Shown here piece after piece: positions 1 through 13,400 of a DNA stretch of 64,000 nucleotides. Position 1 is the first letter of the stretch. Every line of letters starts with the position of its first letter. The DNA is from Sinohyriopsis cumingii (taxonomy: Eukaryota; Mollusca; Bivalvia; Unionida; Unionidae): assembly GCA_028554795.2 (NCBI GenBank), contig CM068825.1:160143398-160207397 (forward strand), in the 5' to 3' direction. A model generated the notes under the pieces. It saw only the letters and a program-made list of their open reading frames with translations, was not told where the DNA came from and ran no database searches. Position numbers and translations under genes: made by a program.

Positions 1-1620
1 CTACAAATCTGCAGTAACAGAAGCCAACCTCAATGCCCTATCAAGTACCTCCAAAAGCCCTGTTACCAGGATCCTAAATGTCATACTGGGACAAATTCTG
101 TTGAGGGATTTACCACAATAAGTCATTTTGAGGACAAGTCAGCTTATTGTGTGGCCCTGAAGAATCTGGGGTGCATCATCCATCATTCATTACCTGTCAA
201 CAGTGCTATCTTAAACTTATTCTCAAAAGACCAATTTGGAATAAACTTTATAGAATGTTTCTAAGGAGATGATCAACCAAAATTATTTTGCTTCAATTGC
301 AACAAGGGGCATCGAGTGGCTAAGTGGTCTAAAGCGCTCTCCGTTACGGATCACTGCCATATCGCCTCTGTCTGCATGGGTTCGAGTCTCGGATTCAGCC
401 AATGTAGGTATGTGAGAAAGCTTGCCAGAAGCTTCTTGTGGGTCGGTGGTTCTTTCTGGAGTTTTCCTGGGTTTTTCCTCCACCATTAATACTGGCTGCC
501 ATGTATAGCCTATCGTGTGCTGAAAAATGGCGTTAAACCCTACAACAACATCAATTGCAACAAAGTAAAAAACATATTTTGACTTCTCCTGATTCACTCA
601 GCCAAATCTTTGATCAAATTGTTTGGAATGTTTCTTAGGATATGCTCTATTGAAATGGGTCAGCATATCTCACCTAGCAACAATGTGTCTTCCTTGGCAA
701 CCAAGTGGCAACCTATTTCTCACTTGTTCTCCACAATGGCAGAGCCAATTTTTTTCAAACTACGAAAGAGTGTTCATATGAAATGCTTTTTCAAAAATTG
801 TGGCCATATGGAAAACCTATTTTTAACTTCTCCAGAATGCTGGAGCCAATCCTGATCAAATTTTGTAGAAATGACTCTAATTCATGCTCTATCAAAGATT
901 TATTCTGCGTGGCTCCCCTAGCAATGTTAAGACATCCTTAGCAACTGGGTGGAAAACCTATTTTTATCTTCTGCTCCAGATTGACAAAGCCAATTTCAAT
1001 CAAACTTGGTAGGAATGTTTGTCAGTACATGTTCTATCAAGATTGTGTTTGAGGCTCCTCCCCTAGCAATGGTGTAGCTTACATTGCAACCATATGGAAA
1101 ACCTGTTTCCAACTACTACTCCAGGAAATTTGCATCAATCATGATCAAACTGGGGTGGTCTTTAAATATGCACAACTTTGTTAGAATTTTGATCTAGACC
1201 CTGGGGTTGGGACTTAGGGGTAGTAATAGTCTGGCATACAATTTTTAATAACTCCTAAGCTTCAGTTTTGTGTGTGTGAGAATTAGAATGCTTGATGGCT
1301 GGCCCAAGTGATAACTCATGTCAGATCATTTTTGGAATGAGATTCCCCTAATTCAAGGTCCATGTTGTATGTCAGGACTCCATGTTACACAGGTGTGGCC
1401 ACTGGGTAATAACTTCAAAGCTATTTATATCTCCACCTTATAACTATAAACTATACTCTTACTGGGCATAAAAAGACAAGATCAGATATGAAACCAGCTT
1501 TGGCCTTGGGATCTATCCTTAACCCTCTTTCTCTACACAACTGGGGACTTGGTCCTAGGTTGTAACTTGTAAACTATTATTATACCCACTTAATGGACAT
1601 GAAAAGGCAAATGCAACAGA
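1..1620. repeat. Degenerate tandem repeats with a SINE inside
   Basis: Between about 60 and 1170, related units recur with phrases such as AAACTTGGTAGGAATGTTT, CATGTTCTATCAA, CCCCTAGCAA and ATATGGAAAACCTATTTTTA, spaced roughly 170-200 bp apart and strongly diverged. From 1200 to 1620 there are further low-copy phrases (ACTCCATGTTACACAGGTGT, TATAACTATAAACTAT). Short ORFs on both strands here contain no recognisable domain. I see no gene. Confidence 0.6.
306..550 (+). mobile_element. SINE family A (tRNA-derived), full length
   Basis: The 5' end resembles a tRNA: CGAGTGGCTAAGTGGTCTAA (A-box region) and GGGTTCGAGTCTC (B box), followed by a tRNA-unrelated body and a tail ending GTTAAACCCTACAACAACA. 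It is flanked by a perfect 13-bp target-site duplication, TCAATTGCAACAA, at 293-305 and 551-563. Other copies: 19938-20197, 29640-29872, 60421-60662, 62715-62943, 63231-63396. Confidence 0.93.
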
Positions 1621-1625
1621 GCATA

Positions 1626-3410
1626 CAGTAAAACCTGTCATGAGCGACCTCTGCTATGAGCGACCACCTGTCATTTCCGACCACAATCGTAATGCACAGA
1701 TCGATTTTACTATATAAACGCTCTGTTATGAACGACCACCTGCTGAACGCGACCAGCGACCGCGATTTCTTGGCAAAATATGCATTTTGACACTGCTATG
1801 AACAACCGCATCACCAAAAAAACAAAACGGATTCACACCACTGACCTTAACTTAATCCTTTGTAAACACTAGAGCTCGGGATAAATGTAGTATGCAAACA
1901 AAGTGCACATTAAACAACACTATAGTTGAACAACCATATATCGAGACAAACACCTCTAACCATCATTTAATCCTTTGTAACAAAGACTGCATAAATAGTA
2001 AAGATTGCTCTAATAAAGTATATAAAAAGAATTTGTCTTGCTACAGTACCAGTTTTGTGAAATTTACAACTCCAGCGTACGGTGTCATTTGTAAACTGCA
2101 GTAAACCAGACTAAAGTACATATCACTAACTGCCATTGTAGTGCCGAAGTCATGTGAATAGCCAGTAAGAGTAACATCAAAGGGAGTAATGATGGATATA
2201 CGCAGTCAATTTAGAGGTTTGTATTTTTTCTTTATCTTTATGAAAACTCACAAAACGCCGGTAGTCCTTATGTCCCAGTGAGAAATCGTTTGAAAGGGTT
2301 TCAGTGTAGGTTTGAGTACATCGTTTGTCTTTCCAGTTAATCCATAATGCCTGGAGGGTGAATGAGCTCATTGTCTTTAATACTAGTAAGTGAGAATCAT
2401 TTCCGGATTTTTTAAAAATTATTTTTTATTTCTTTTGTTAGTGTTTCACCAAGCCACCATCTGTTTACCTGGGTGCAGATGGTTGCAACCTTTGTTTATC
2501 GAGCTATAACACTGTTGATTTAAACTTCGTCTCAGAATAAATGTATTGTTTCTTGATGAGTTAATTATGCCTTTTGGTTTCATTCATTGGTACATAATAT
2601 ATATTTATTCCACATTTCCCCAAAACCTGATCAAAACTGATAATCTTTATAACATCAACACTAATAACAAATGGCAGAACCTCCGCTGAAAAAAAGAAAA
2701 ATTTTAACACTGGAAGAAAGGATTAATGTCACTGAAAGAAATGAAAAAGGGGAGACCGCTCGCAAAATAGCAGTCAGCTTAAGCGTCGGTAAAACGCAAG
2801 TTCAAAATGTAATCAAAGGCAAGGAGTCCATTAGAAATGAATGGCAGAAAGGTGCACAAGCACAGAGGAAATGTGCCACGGCACGACGGACAGTTTACGG
2901 ATATTAGAACAAGCGAGTATGGGAGTGGTTTTGTGTTGCAAGGAGTAAAAACATACCAGTAAGTGGAAAGTTGATTCAGGAAAAGGCAATAATTGAGATA
3001 CATGTTCAGACCAAACAGCTGAGTAAAACATGTCAACAAAGAAGTATAATGGATTTCTTAAAAAACAAGTGAATAAGTGTATAGAATAAGATATATACAT
3101 ATCTAACTGTTCATTTTTTGTTCATATTAATGTGATGTTGAAATATAAATTTTATTCTCATTGTTTGATAGATGTATATCTTTATTATATAAGGATATAT
3201 TGAGAGGAATGCATGCAATATTTAACAAGATTTATGAATAAAGGATATGATACATGTACAGTGAGTATGGGTATTATTTATTTTTCAACAATGCTAACTA
3301 CTGAACCTGAAAACCAGTCCATTTTCACACACCTCTTATAAGAGACCACCTGTCTTGAGAGACCGCTTTTGGTTGGCAGAAGGGGCGGTCTCTCATAACA
3401 GGTTTTACTG
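1626..3410 (+). mobile_element. Tigger/pogo-like DNA transposon, internally deleted
   Basis: Terminal inverted repeats start CAGTAAAACCTGT, then T/C, ATGAG, A/C, GACC at both ends, and the element is flanked by TA on each side (1624-1625 and 3411-3412), the target duplication of the Tc1/mariner-pogo group. The 1785-bp element holds a transposase remnant at 2671-3072. The DDE catalytic core is missing, so this copy cannot move on its own. Confidence 0.88.
2671..3072 (+). pseudogene. Tigger transposase remnant (HTH domains joined to C-terminal tail)
   Basis: From ATG at 2671: a basic start (PPLKKRKILTLEERI) and a pipsqueak/CENP-B-type helix-turn-helix (KGETARKIAVSLSVGKTQVQ). A TAG at 2905 interrupts it, and the same frame continues with [20 protein letters not shown], typical of the second CENP-B HTH. 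It then jumps to [12 protein letters not shown] and a stop at 3070-3072; pogo/Tigger proteins commonly end in such a ..SI.DFF.. tail. About 300 codons with the DDE domain are therefore lost. Related ends without coding sequence occur elsewhere in the window. Confidence 0.8.
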
Positions 3411-3412
3411 TA

Positions 3413-4239
3413 TAAGGTAACACTGTCTAAATAGAGATTTTGTGCTTTCTGATCATCTTCTGTACCAGTTTAATGAATTTATATGCCTGTAATAATTGCT
3501 TCAATATACGATTCCTGTAGAAACTTGACACATGAAGTTTAAAGGAGTGTATGCAATGCATGTATTGCCCTATTACGAGAAAACTGTTACTCTGCTACTC
3601 AGATATAAGGCTGATTGTTAGTGATGGGAAACAAGTTTATTTCATCTTTCATCCTGTAAAAATACAGATATCTGTTTCTTGCAAAACAAAGTCTAATAAG
3701 CTTCGTGATGTTAATTGTGTCACACACATCTGTTTTCAGCATTGTAAATCCTGGCATCACTTCACTCTCTTTTCCCTATTTTCCCACCACCAGAACTGAA
3801 GTGAATGCCCAAGCATCTAAATCAGAGTACTTTTTACACAATTATTTTAAAAAAGAAAATTGGTGTCTGAATATTTGTTTGTTTACCTGGTGAATAGCAA
3901 CATTAAACCTGACTCAGCAGTTAAACTTGCTGACCATAGGCAATCCTTGCGGTCAGTAAAAGAAAAGGAAAATTAGTAATAACACCCACTCTACTTTAAT
4001 GTCAACACAAAGTGACTAACTGGCATGGTTAAAAGCCTGACCCCATGCCAATTCCATGCAAATTTTCTTATATCACTGACACGCTCAGCCACATATAACT
4101 TATATCAATATAAAGCAGATATTTCCAAACTTTTTCCCCATGAAGATATAAGTGCTTTATGAACCATTTAACAGCCAACTTTGTGTGAAGTTTCTCAATA
4201 GCTTTATATCTTGTCTACTCGGATTCAGGTTTGAGAGTA
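3413..4239. other. Anonymous AT-rich sequence
   Basis: Two small ORFs (3551-3799 and 3705-3893, plus strand) show no domain and no coding-like composition. I see no feature. Confidence 0.4.
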
Positions 4240-5424
4240 CAGTGGTCCCCCTCTTATATGGCCACCCTTCTGCACTGTGAAAGTGACCGTACAAGACATG
4301 TGGTCTTTCCAGAGGGGACTATATTTGTGACAAATAAATGTATGCAGTAAGAAAACTACCAATAACTTCAAAAGCATTTAAAAGTAGCACTAATTATTAA
4401 AAACTTTTTCTTGCTTAAAGAAATGACTTATTTCAAGTTGATACACATTAATAGCTTTTATTCTTAAGCATGAAATGCAAATATGGTAATGTTCACATGT
4501 GCAAGGCAAAACCATTCAAAAACGGCATTCAAATCTTGGTACAAACATTGATTGCCATTTAAAATAATTCTCTTTCCACCGACTCCATTTTCCCACTGCT
4601 GCAGAATATTCTCCTTATCTGTCATGATGTTGTATATTTCAGTATTCCCAACATAAAACTTTTCAGCACTCTCCCCAGTGTCGTCAAGTTGAATAACTTT
4701 TACTTTTTCTTCTAAAGCATTAATTCTCCATTTATGTGATGATATGCTAAAGTTTTGTAATGATTTATTACTATGTTGCTAATTGTTCAGTTCTGCAAGT
4801 TAATTATGCGGATGAAATGTTTGTACAGTTGATGAAATGCCTCGTTTATAAAGGAATCGATACATGTACTCTCACATGATTTTCCGGTATGTGTCTAGTA
4901 CCCTGTTTTGTTCAAGGTTAATTTCTCTGTCTTAATCCACAAAATCTATATCTAGCCTATGCTGACTATGTTATGATCCAGACAATTATGTCTGATTGTA
5001 ATCAACAAAGAAAAAATTCAACTTCTGTGTGAAGCCCAAAACTCTATCACAACATTTTTTACCCCATTTCCTGTAAATGTCAGCATTAATGATATAGTAT
5101 TAACCTTAGAGGAACATGTACTTTAGTCAAAATTTCTTTCAGTAATGAAAACTTGACATCAGGAAACAGACATCAGTACAGATAATTGGATTACTCACCA
5201 TAGTATATGATTCAAATACTGGTTCTGAACAAATATTAAAATGTGGTTGCTTATGAGGGATACTTTTTACATTTTTTAACTAATATGCTGCCCACTGGTT
5301 GCATTAGAGGGATGGACTTTCTTGAGGGGTTCTACTGAACACAAATTCGTCAGTACCAAGGGATTCTGGCTTTAAAAAGTGGGTAGCCACTGGTCAGGGG
5401 GGTCAATAATGAGGGGGACCAGTG
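4240..5424. mobile_element. Non-autonomous TIR element, about 1.2 kb
   Basis: The left end CAGTGGTCCCCCTCT and the inverted right end CACTGGTCCCCCTCA match in 13 of 15 bases, with further similarity inward. TA precedes the left end; the right flank reads TCTA, so the TA duplication is not clean. No ORF of note lies inside. It is probably a pogo/Tigger-type passenger element. Confidence 0.65.
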
Positions 5425-6129
5425 TCTACACTTTGGTATGTCATTCAGTAAACTATACTTTTAATTCTGATTCATGATTATTGTTTACCTGGGACAGGAA
5501 TAGACTTTTATCACACCTTACAAGTAATCAGAATTGTAAGTGGCCTATTCACAAGAAAATAACCCTTTCAGTCAAGTAACTTAATTGGGAAATTTTGCAC
5601 TACTGGTTTGGGCTTTGTTTTGTTTTATGACACAACAATTCAAGTAGTTTATTAGTGCTTAGAGCGACACATCCCAGTAGACATCCCAGGCTTATCTAAC
5701 TGGCATGCTAACAGCTTAGCCACTGTGGCTCTAATCCCTATTTGATTACAAACTTACATTCATGTAATATCTGTATAAACTGAACTTATCACACGTTAAA
5801 CTTAAGAAATAGCTGTGTTGTCAACTGAGGGCATAAAATGTCTTCAATGTTTAAGTTACACTGAAAGTCTATTTATTTGATTTTCATAGTAAAAACTTAA
5901 TTCCTATACAATTTATTTTTACATAATCCCACATTTTGCTCAACAAGTAATTACAAGTTAATGCCATTTCTTTCACCAATTTTCCATTGTTTGTGCTTTA
6001 GGAACATTTTGGTCAAACTATGTTTGAAGAACAACAGACAAAAATAGCACCTACATTCATTTGATAATAGGTCTGAATAAAAAAAACTTATCCAAGACCC
6101 CTAAAATGTTATTTACTTATTGCTACGAT

Positions 6130-6440
6130 TTTAGGTCTTACAATATGTGACAGAAGGAAAGTAAATCCAAGAATTTAAGTAAAGTCAACAAGCAATTTAT
6201 TTCCCATACAATACAAAAAGAAAATTCAAAAGACACAATATTGTGAGTTAATTTCCAAATAAACCTAAATGTCCAATCACAAGTCCAAAAGTACAGAATG
6301 TTCAAGATGAATTCTAACAGTATTGAATGTCCTGATGTAACACAATGATGCAATCCAGAATGTCTTTGAATTCACAAAAATCCAAAGTAATCAACTAATT
6401 AAGAGTCAATGATCACTTTAGTAATTCAAAAAAAAAATGT
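6130..6440 (+). repeat. Unclassified dispersed repeat family R1, copy 1
   Basis: Shares with copies at 37970-38265 and 54885-55240 (same strand) and 17285-17480 and 34375-34560 (opposite strand) motifs such as AATCACAAGTCCAAAAGTA, ATGATGCAATCCAGAATG and ATCCAAAGTAAT. No ORF is shared. It is probably a non-autonomous element; the ends could not be fixed. Confidence 0.55.
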
Positions 6441-7229
6441 TTTAAATAATTTTTCTGTATCTGATCTTAACAACACAACTGTAAACTCTGATCACTAATG
6501 GATTCCCACAGAATGATCAAAAACAAGAAAGAGTAATTTTTTAACATCAAATCCCTATTCATATGCATTTTCACTCAACCTGTATCTTAGCAGGATGTTA
6601 AGCAATCCACCAGAAAACCCAGTCTAATTGTAAATAAGACTGGCCTTGAACTCAAATGCTACTTAAACATTCTGTTAACAACTTACAATCATGGACAAAA
6701 GTTACATACACAATTAAATATACATAACATTATATTTAGATCTTGAGATGACAGATTTACAACATGTTCTGTATGCAGCTCGGGGGCTGCAGATGGGTGG
6801 GATGGGGGTCTAATTGTCAGTGAATACCTCGGTAGACCAGATCAAAAGAACAAAAAAAGATAATTTGATTGCGTTAATAACACTGAAGAATATTTAAATT
6901 CTATCTGAACATAAGCCACGAATATAGGAAAATCTGATACTCATTTCAGTTCTACCCTCTAATTTGTATTATTCTGGTGTGGAAAGAAGTCACTTCATCC
7001 ATAATTTAAGTCCAACATGGATCATGAACATGTGCAACCAATATCTGTTCCAGGGCCCAGCTTTACCCTCCGGCTCAACAGATGTTGTGGTGGTGGGAGT
7101 GGGTGAAGTGACTGTTTAAACTTGGAAGCACAGACATGCTTTACAAACACAGAACTCTAGTTTCTACAATTACTTGGCAGTCTCATAAAGGAGATATCCC
7201 GTCATATGGACAACAAGTATCACACAGTA

Positions 7230-7488
7230 CTACTCTATTGTAGGCAAAATGGGCTCTAACTGGGGGTGAGGTGGGTAGCCTCCCTTTGGAGAAGGGGGGT
7301 CACAGACGAGGACCAGAATCTTTCCTACCTGGTGGTGATTGTTAATCTCAGGCCTATTGGTTTTGTTTTCTGAGAGGAGTTTATGGCAGGATGCAGCCTT
7401 GTGTCCCGACTCTCCACAATGATGACATACTATGGAGGCCTTCTTGGCCTGTAATGCTGGGTCCATGACTGGGAGATCAAAGGAAGGA
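7230..7488 (-). CDS. CPSF4: CPSF4 exon 5: CCHC zinc knuckle; end uncertain
   Basis: It starts after TTTTCAG at 7489 with T, completing His166, then [20 protein letters not shown], corresponding to the family's MHPRFELP stretch. A CX2CX4HX4C knuckle ([14 protein letters not shown]) follows. Two endings are possible. (a) A donor CAG|GTAGGA at 7329/7328, in phase 0 after NHHQ, would splice to another exon; insect orthologues have a second, C-terminal knuckle (CYKCG...GHYANRC) and end near GHLAFLS. (b) Reading on gives 32 more codons, proline- and glycine-rich, to a TAG at 7230. I could not find a second knuckle on the minus strand between 1 and 7230, so in case (a) it lies outside the window. 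Confidence 0.85.
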
Positions 7489-10400
7489 CTGAAAAGTATA
7501 ATGCAGATACTTGTTTTAATACAGAGAGATAACAAAAATTATAGCCTGAAAATGTACAAAGGATGTCACATACCAACAGCTGTTTTGCATGTCAGTCTTG
7601 GAGATTTACTAATAATAGCAGATCTGATGGCAGTGATACAAAACTAATGCTGGTGTTCAACTTTTCATTCACAAATCAATTTACAAATTTCTTATCAATG
7701 AAAGTCAAAAATGACATTTGAAGCATATCATTACAAACAATAATTAACCCAAAAATGCAATGCCTTATCTGACGGGTTAGTGAAAATAAGCAGTCAGGAA
7801 ATTCCTAGTCACCGGAACATGAACAATTTATTGGTGCATGTCCAACCTCACCCAATCTCACCTAAGTCAGAGATTAAATCTATAATTTGATTATACAGCA
7901 ATTGTGGCCAAAATTAGCAAAATTTTACCCAAATCAGTGAAATGTAGGTTAACCAAATTTTTCTTTACCCTAATTTCAATCATGTAGGTTACAAGGTGTT
8001 TCCTAGATCACATTTTTTAAACTTTATGTATCAGAGGAATATGTCCAGATACAGATTTACATTAAACAACACAATTATGACTAGTTTTCAATACTGGATA
8101 ATTGAAAAAGGCTTTTTTGTTTAATTATCATGTTAATATATATATAGTACTTGTTCTGTTTATGATAGGTATGAGACTGGGAATATACATAGGGAAAGAA
8201 TATTAGGACATTTTTCATGTTAAAAATTTTTTGCAATCCGGAAATAATAAAACAATTGCACTTACAAAAAAACAAATGAAATTACATGACAATTCCACTA
8301 ATATGAGCAAAATTTGAGGCAAATTGGAAATAAACAGACATACCATGGTCATAGTCCAGGGGAAATAACTCAAATTAAAAACAACCAGTTATATTGTTTT
8401 TTGATCAAGAAGTTAAACAAAATTTAGTCCTACAATGTAATATGTCCACCTGATACTGACGTTGTTTGTTGACCCAAACAATATAAATATCATGGTGGAT
8501 ATCATAAAATTAAAAATTAAAAATTAAATTAAATTAAATTTGTTTTATTTAAATATCAAATTATGGACAAGACTACGACTCTTTAAATTACCCTCTGAAC
8601 TAAAATCCTTTAAAAAAAATTGACAACCAACAGTTAAAAAGATCATGATTTCGTTTCTCCCACAGAAGAATGCTGGAAAGGAACCATCATGGCACATAAC
8701 TGTGGGTCTTCAAGAAAATTAGGAATCTTTAAAGACTTGAAAGTCTCTTCTACTTTTATATGTTAAAACTAAATTTGTACATGTGAAAATGATTTCAGAT
8801 TTAAATGTGATTTTTATCTTTGACATTTGGTAGTATAAAGGGTACTTTGTCAGTTCAACTGTTATAATATGTATAGAGGCATTAGTAAATACACAACCAA
8901 CGGTAATATCTACTGGTTGAAATCAGCATCACAAGTCTAACAGTCATTTTTCTTGGTAGAGATAAATGCAGTTCATTTAGACCAATTGGAAACATTAATA
9001 CTTACTGCATATATTGGCAGTTTGGTCCATCTAAACAAAAGCCATTTAGATAATTGATGCAGAGAGTCCTTCTCACGTGTCTATTCTTGCAATTTGGACC
9101 TATGTGGAAAATAATGAAAAAAACAGAAAAACTGAAAAAAATGTAAATGAGAGAGGAAACGTTACACAAATTTATAAGGAAGCCTCACTTGAAATATGTC
9201 ATCTTTTGACAAAAGTCAATATACCAAGTTATCACACTTTCTGTTACCTTTGTTTCATCACACATCCATTTATTCTTACATGGCTGATCTAGCGTTCAAT
9301 GCAGATGTTCAGTCTGTGCTTCCATATAACAAACCTAAAACTTCTGTATTGCACACCCAGCCTTGGAACCACTTTTACAACTTGAATTATTCAATAATAA
9401 AATATTAGGAATGAATTATTTTAACATTTTAAGTTATACATGTTTGAAATTCTAAGATGTGCAGTCATACTGGGCTTCTTTGTAGCTGAGAATAATGGGA
9501 AAGTACTGTAATAGTGACAATCAGTTTATGGGCATTTCATAGTATCTACTGCATAGAAATTTGAGTTAGTTGAGGTTGACAACAATATTTTAGACAGAAT
9601 GTTTTACAGTGAATTCTCAGACGAAGCTGGTGTGCAAAGTGACAACAAAATGAGACAGACAGACAGACGGTACTTTACTGCTGAAACCTTGCATTGGAAG
9701 TTTAAAAAATCAAAAGTAAGAAAGACTCTGGGAGTCATATCAAGATTCAAGACATGGTTTAGAGAAAACTATACCCCATGTCTAATGAGACACTTAAACA
9801 GGTGCCTACCTGGTTACTTTAATGATGGTTTGTACTATGAACCAGATAATGTTAATAGTTACAACACAGCTACAAACAGCTGTTCATTTATAGCAGATTA
9901 AAGCATTACTATTATGCTCCAAATTAGTTACTTAATTGTGTTCTTGTTTTGAGAAGTTGCCTTTTTTAAATTGGAGAGCAGCAGATGTTGTTGCTCTGCT
10001 CATGGTATAAAATGGCCAGCTTCTTAGAACAAGTTTTCAATATGCAACAAATGTATCTAGCCTAATATAACTTAAGGCTGCATTAAACATATTATGTTTC
10101 TTACTTACAGGTGCTAATGGAATCAAATTGCAGAATGATTATATGGCACCATCAGTTTCCTATTGGATTTTGTTGAAAAGGATAGGAATGTTTGCAGCAC
10201 ATTTACCAGACGGACACAAGTCATTAAACTAGAATACTAAACATTATTTAAAACTACATTCTATTTTCACATAAAAAAAACATGAATATGTTGCAAAAGG
10301 ACATCATTATGTTCAGCAGAACAAAGTAGTCAAAAAAGTGATTAGCATTCCACACTAGACCATGTGATTCCAAGGATACTTAGCAGATGTATCCCAGACC

Positions 10401-13400
10401 ATGTGATTCCAAGGATACTTAGCAGATGTATCCCAGATCATGTGATTCCAAGGATACTTAGCAGATGTATCCCAGACCATGTGATTCCAAGGATACTTAG
10501 CAGATGTATCCCAGACCATGTGATTCCAAGGATACTTAGCAGATGTATCCCAGACCATGTGATTCCAAGGATACTTAGCAGATGTATCCCAGACCATGTG
10601 ATTCCAAGGATACTTAGCAGATGTATCCCAGACCATGTGATTCCAAGGATACTTAGCAGATGTATACCCAGACCATGTGATTCCAAGGATACTTAGCAGA
10701 TGTATCCCAGACCATGTGCTGCATCACAGCATTAGATTTTTGCATTAACCATTACCAGTGTCAACTACTCAAAACACAAAATGTGTGTGTCAACGAATCA
10801 CAGCACAAAATGTGTGTATCAACCATTACAGTGTCAAACAACGAAAGAACCAATCGTGTGTATCAACCATTACCAGTGCTAACAATCCAAACAGTTCAAA
10901 GTAAAAAAGTTTTCCAACTGTGGAAGAAGTATTTGTTGCAATGAAAATGGGGAGCTGTCTGGTCTCTTTTCAGATTTTAAATAATGCACATAAACTGAAG
11001 AATCTGAATACTTATAGGGTCCATGGTAGGGGGCGATTCAGGTGAAATAGTCATTTTAGATTCTGTAATTTACCTAAACAGGCCCCAAAAGTAAAGTTCA
11101 CTTTGCACAGATTTCATGGAATTACCATGGGCTGACCAAATCCCATAGCCTGGCATCCTGGACTAATCATTTTCAAGATCAGACAAGTAAAACTGTCCAA
11201 AGCACTAGTCTGGAACAAGTGTTTAATTCCTACTTTAAAACAAGTCAGGCCAGCACTAATTTGCATACTTTAATCACTTCTGTGCCTTTATTCAGTCATT
11301 CTAGGCCTCCAGGCATTCTGAATGATTGAATCTTACATATATTTATTTATTCATTAAAATCCTATGCATAAAACCTTACACTGTCCATTGACAGTCTTGC
11401 TGATGCAAGTATGAATGTTACTATGGATGCTTCCATATTAGAGAAAAAAAAAGTGTGTTTAAGATATCTGACAATAAAAACCCTTTGAAGAAATATGTAC
11501 TATATTTCTTTTGGTTTTCTTTTTCTATAGACTAAAATGCATACATCTCATCAAATCTAGGCAAGAGAGTGAAATTTTAGGTCAAGTGAAAATGTAGGTG
11601 GGACAAGTGAATTTTCTGAAACCACTTGTCTGGACAAGTGGGAGCAAAAGTATTTGATGGCCCTGTTAAAAAAAAATTCTCCTATCCCTTTTGTTTCAAT
11701 ACAGTACATTAATAACCAAAGTGAAAATTCAACTTTGCATCGGTTTTCCTTCTAAAATGAATATGGAAAGATGGAAAATGAAGCATTATGGTCAGTAGTC
11801 AAACAAAGATATTACATTGCAATCTATGAAATTCCATCAAAAGATTCACTCATGGTCCTTTGAAAAAGAAGGGAAACATGAAACTTTTGTAGCCAATTCT
11901 GAAGGAAGGCAAATTTGTAAGTAAGTTATGTTTCTCTGAGAATACTTGCCCAATAACATTACTTTGGAGTATTATCCTGCCACCTTGTAAATCCAGCCCT
12001 ACTAAAAGACAACAAACTTTCTATATTAATACACAAAGGGCAATAACTCTTGCCCATTATCTCCCTTTGGTAATGCCAGGTGTCACTAGTTTTTAGCTGA
12101 GCAAGATAATAACATGCATGATTGCATGACTGGGTGGTTGGGAGGGGTTTAAGAAATGTCATTGGGTAAGTATTCTCAAAGAAACACAATTTAGTTAAAA
12201 ATTTGCTTTTTCCTTTAAATACGTTCCCCAAATCACATTACATTAGAAAAAAAAGTAATAGGATGGGATGATGAGCTTTCAACCTCAATCTTGTTTTCCT
12301 TTGAGGGAAGAATAGCTGAATTCCCCATGCAAACAATAATGATGGTCTCCTGATTACACAAACAACACAGCCTGGGCTCACTTGACCTGTGACCCTAAGA
12401 TATAGTTAAGAAGGTGATTATCTTCTTGCCTAATAAATTTCACCAGTGAATCCAGCATAGCTAACAGCAGGCTGTGTTGATTGAGCCAGTTGGGTCTGGT
12501 GGCCATCTGTGCTGCCACCATTGACCTACCAGATTCAATGTTGCCTTTGCTATGCCAAATCTCTGGTATGGAGCCTCAACAAGGTTGACGGTGCTTGCCA
12601 TCCAACAGCTTCGATTATTTCTCGAGTCAGAACATTGCATTCAAATGACAGGCTTGCTGAGATTGCTTGAAACTTCTGAGCAGTAATCTACATGAAGTGA
12701 CTCTGATATGGTACACAAAGTGTATAACCCACATCAGCCATGAAAGGGCTTGAAGCATAATATCCTGTGTTCCAGCTCACACCAGAAGGAAGAGGCATTG
12801 GCATATGCCACGACTTGTCTCGGTGTGTTTCAAATAAGTGCTTGACAGCACGAACAGGATCTCGCATAGCTGCTATTCTCAGCCTGACTATGGAAGAGAG
12901 TGAGTGACAACTCTTTGATTACCAACAGACTATTTTGGCTATGAAGCCCTGTTGTGTCAAGAGAGCCACCGAACCCTCTGATCTGAACTAAAGATAGTTT
13001 GGGTCAGCATAAATAGCTCTCTTACCCTGCATGCAGAAGCTAAAGCTATCAGGATACATGAACTGTATGATAGTGACTTTAGTGAAGTGTAGGCTTGAGA
13101 TTCAAATAGATTCAAATTGAGCCATGTTAAATCCCAAGATTGGTTCCAATAGGAGACAAAATGAGGAATATTGGTTGTTTCAGACCAATAATGTCTAAAA
13201 GATCTGATATGTCTATATCCTGCCCAAAAACATGTCTGCCATGATGCCAGAATGAGTCCAATATCACGGAAATGTAGCCTTTGGTAGAGATTGGATCCAA
13301 CTGTTTCTCCTCAAAGTGCCAGAGAAAAAGTCAACCAGTTGCGGGACTGAGGCATGCAGAGGGACAATGTTGTTAGTATGGAACCAGTCCCAGTCACTTT

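Noticed and set aside
306-550. A tRNA gene suggested by A- and B-box-like sequence
   Set aside because: The sequence continues into a non-tRNA body and repeated tail, is flanked by target duplications and occurs six times, so it is a SINE.
10355-10696. Long periodic ORFs on both strands with 13-residue repeats
   Set aside because: They are produced by a 39-bp minisatellite whose period is a multiple of three; open in several frames with no start context or homology.
10359-10717. CRISPR-like array of regular repeats
   Set aside because: The repeats are directly adjacent with no unique spacers, and the genome is an animal's.
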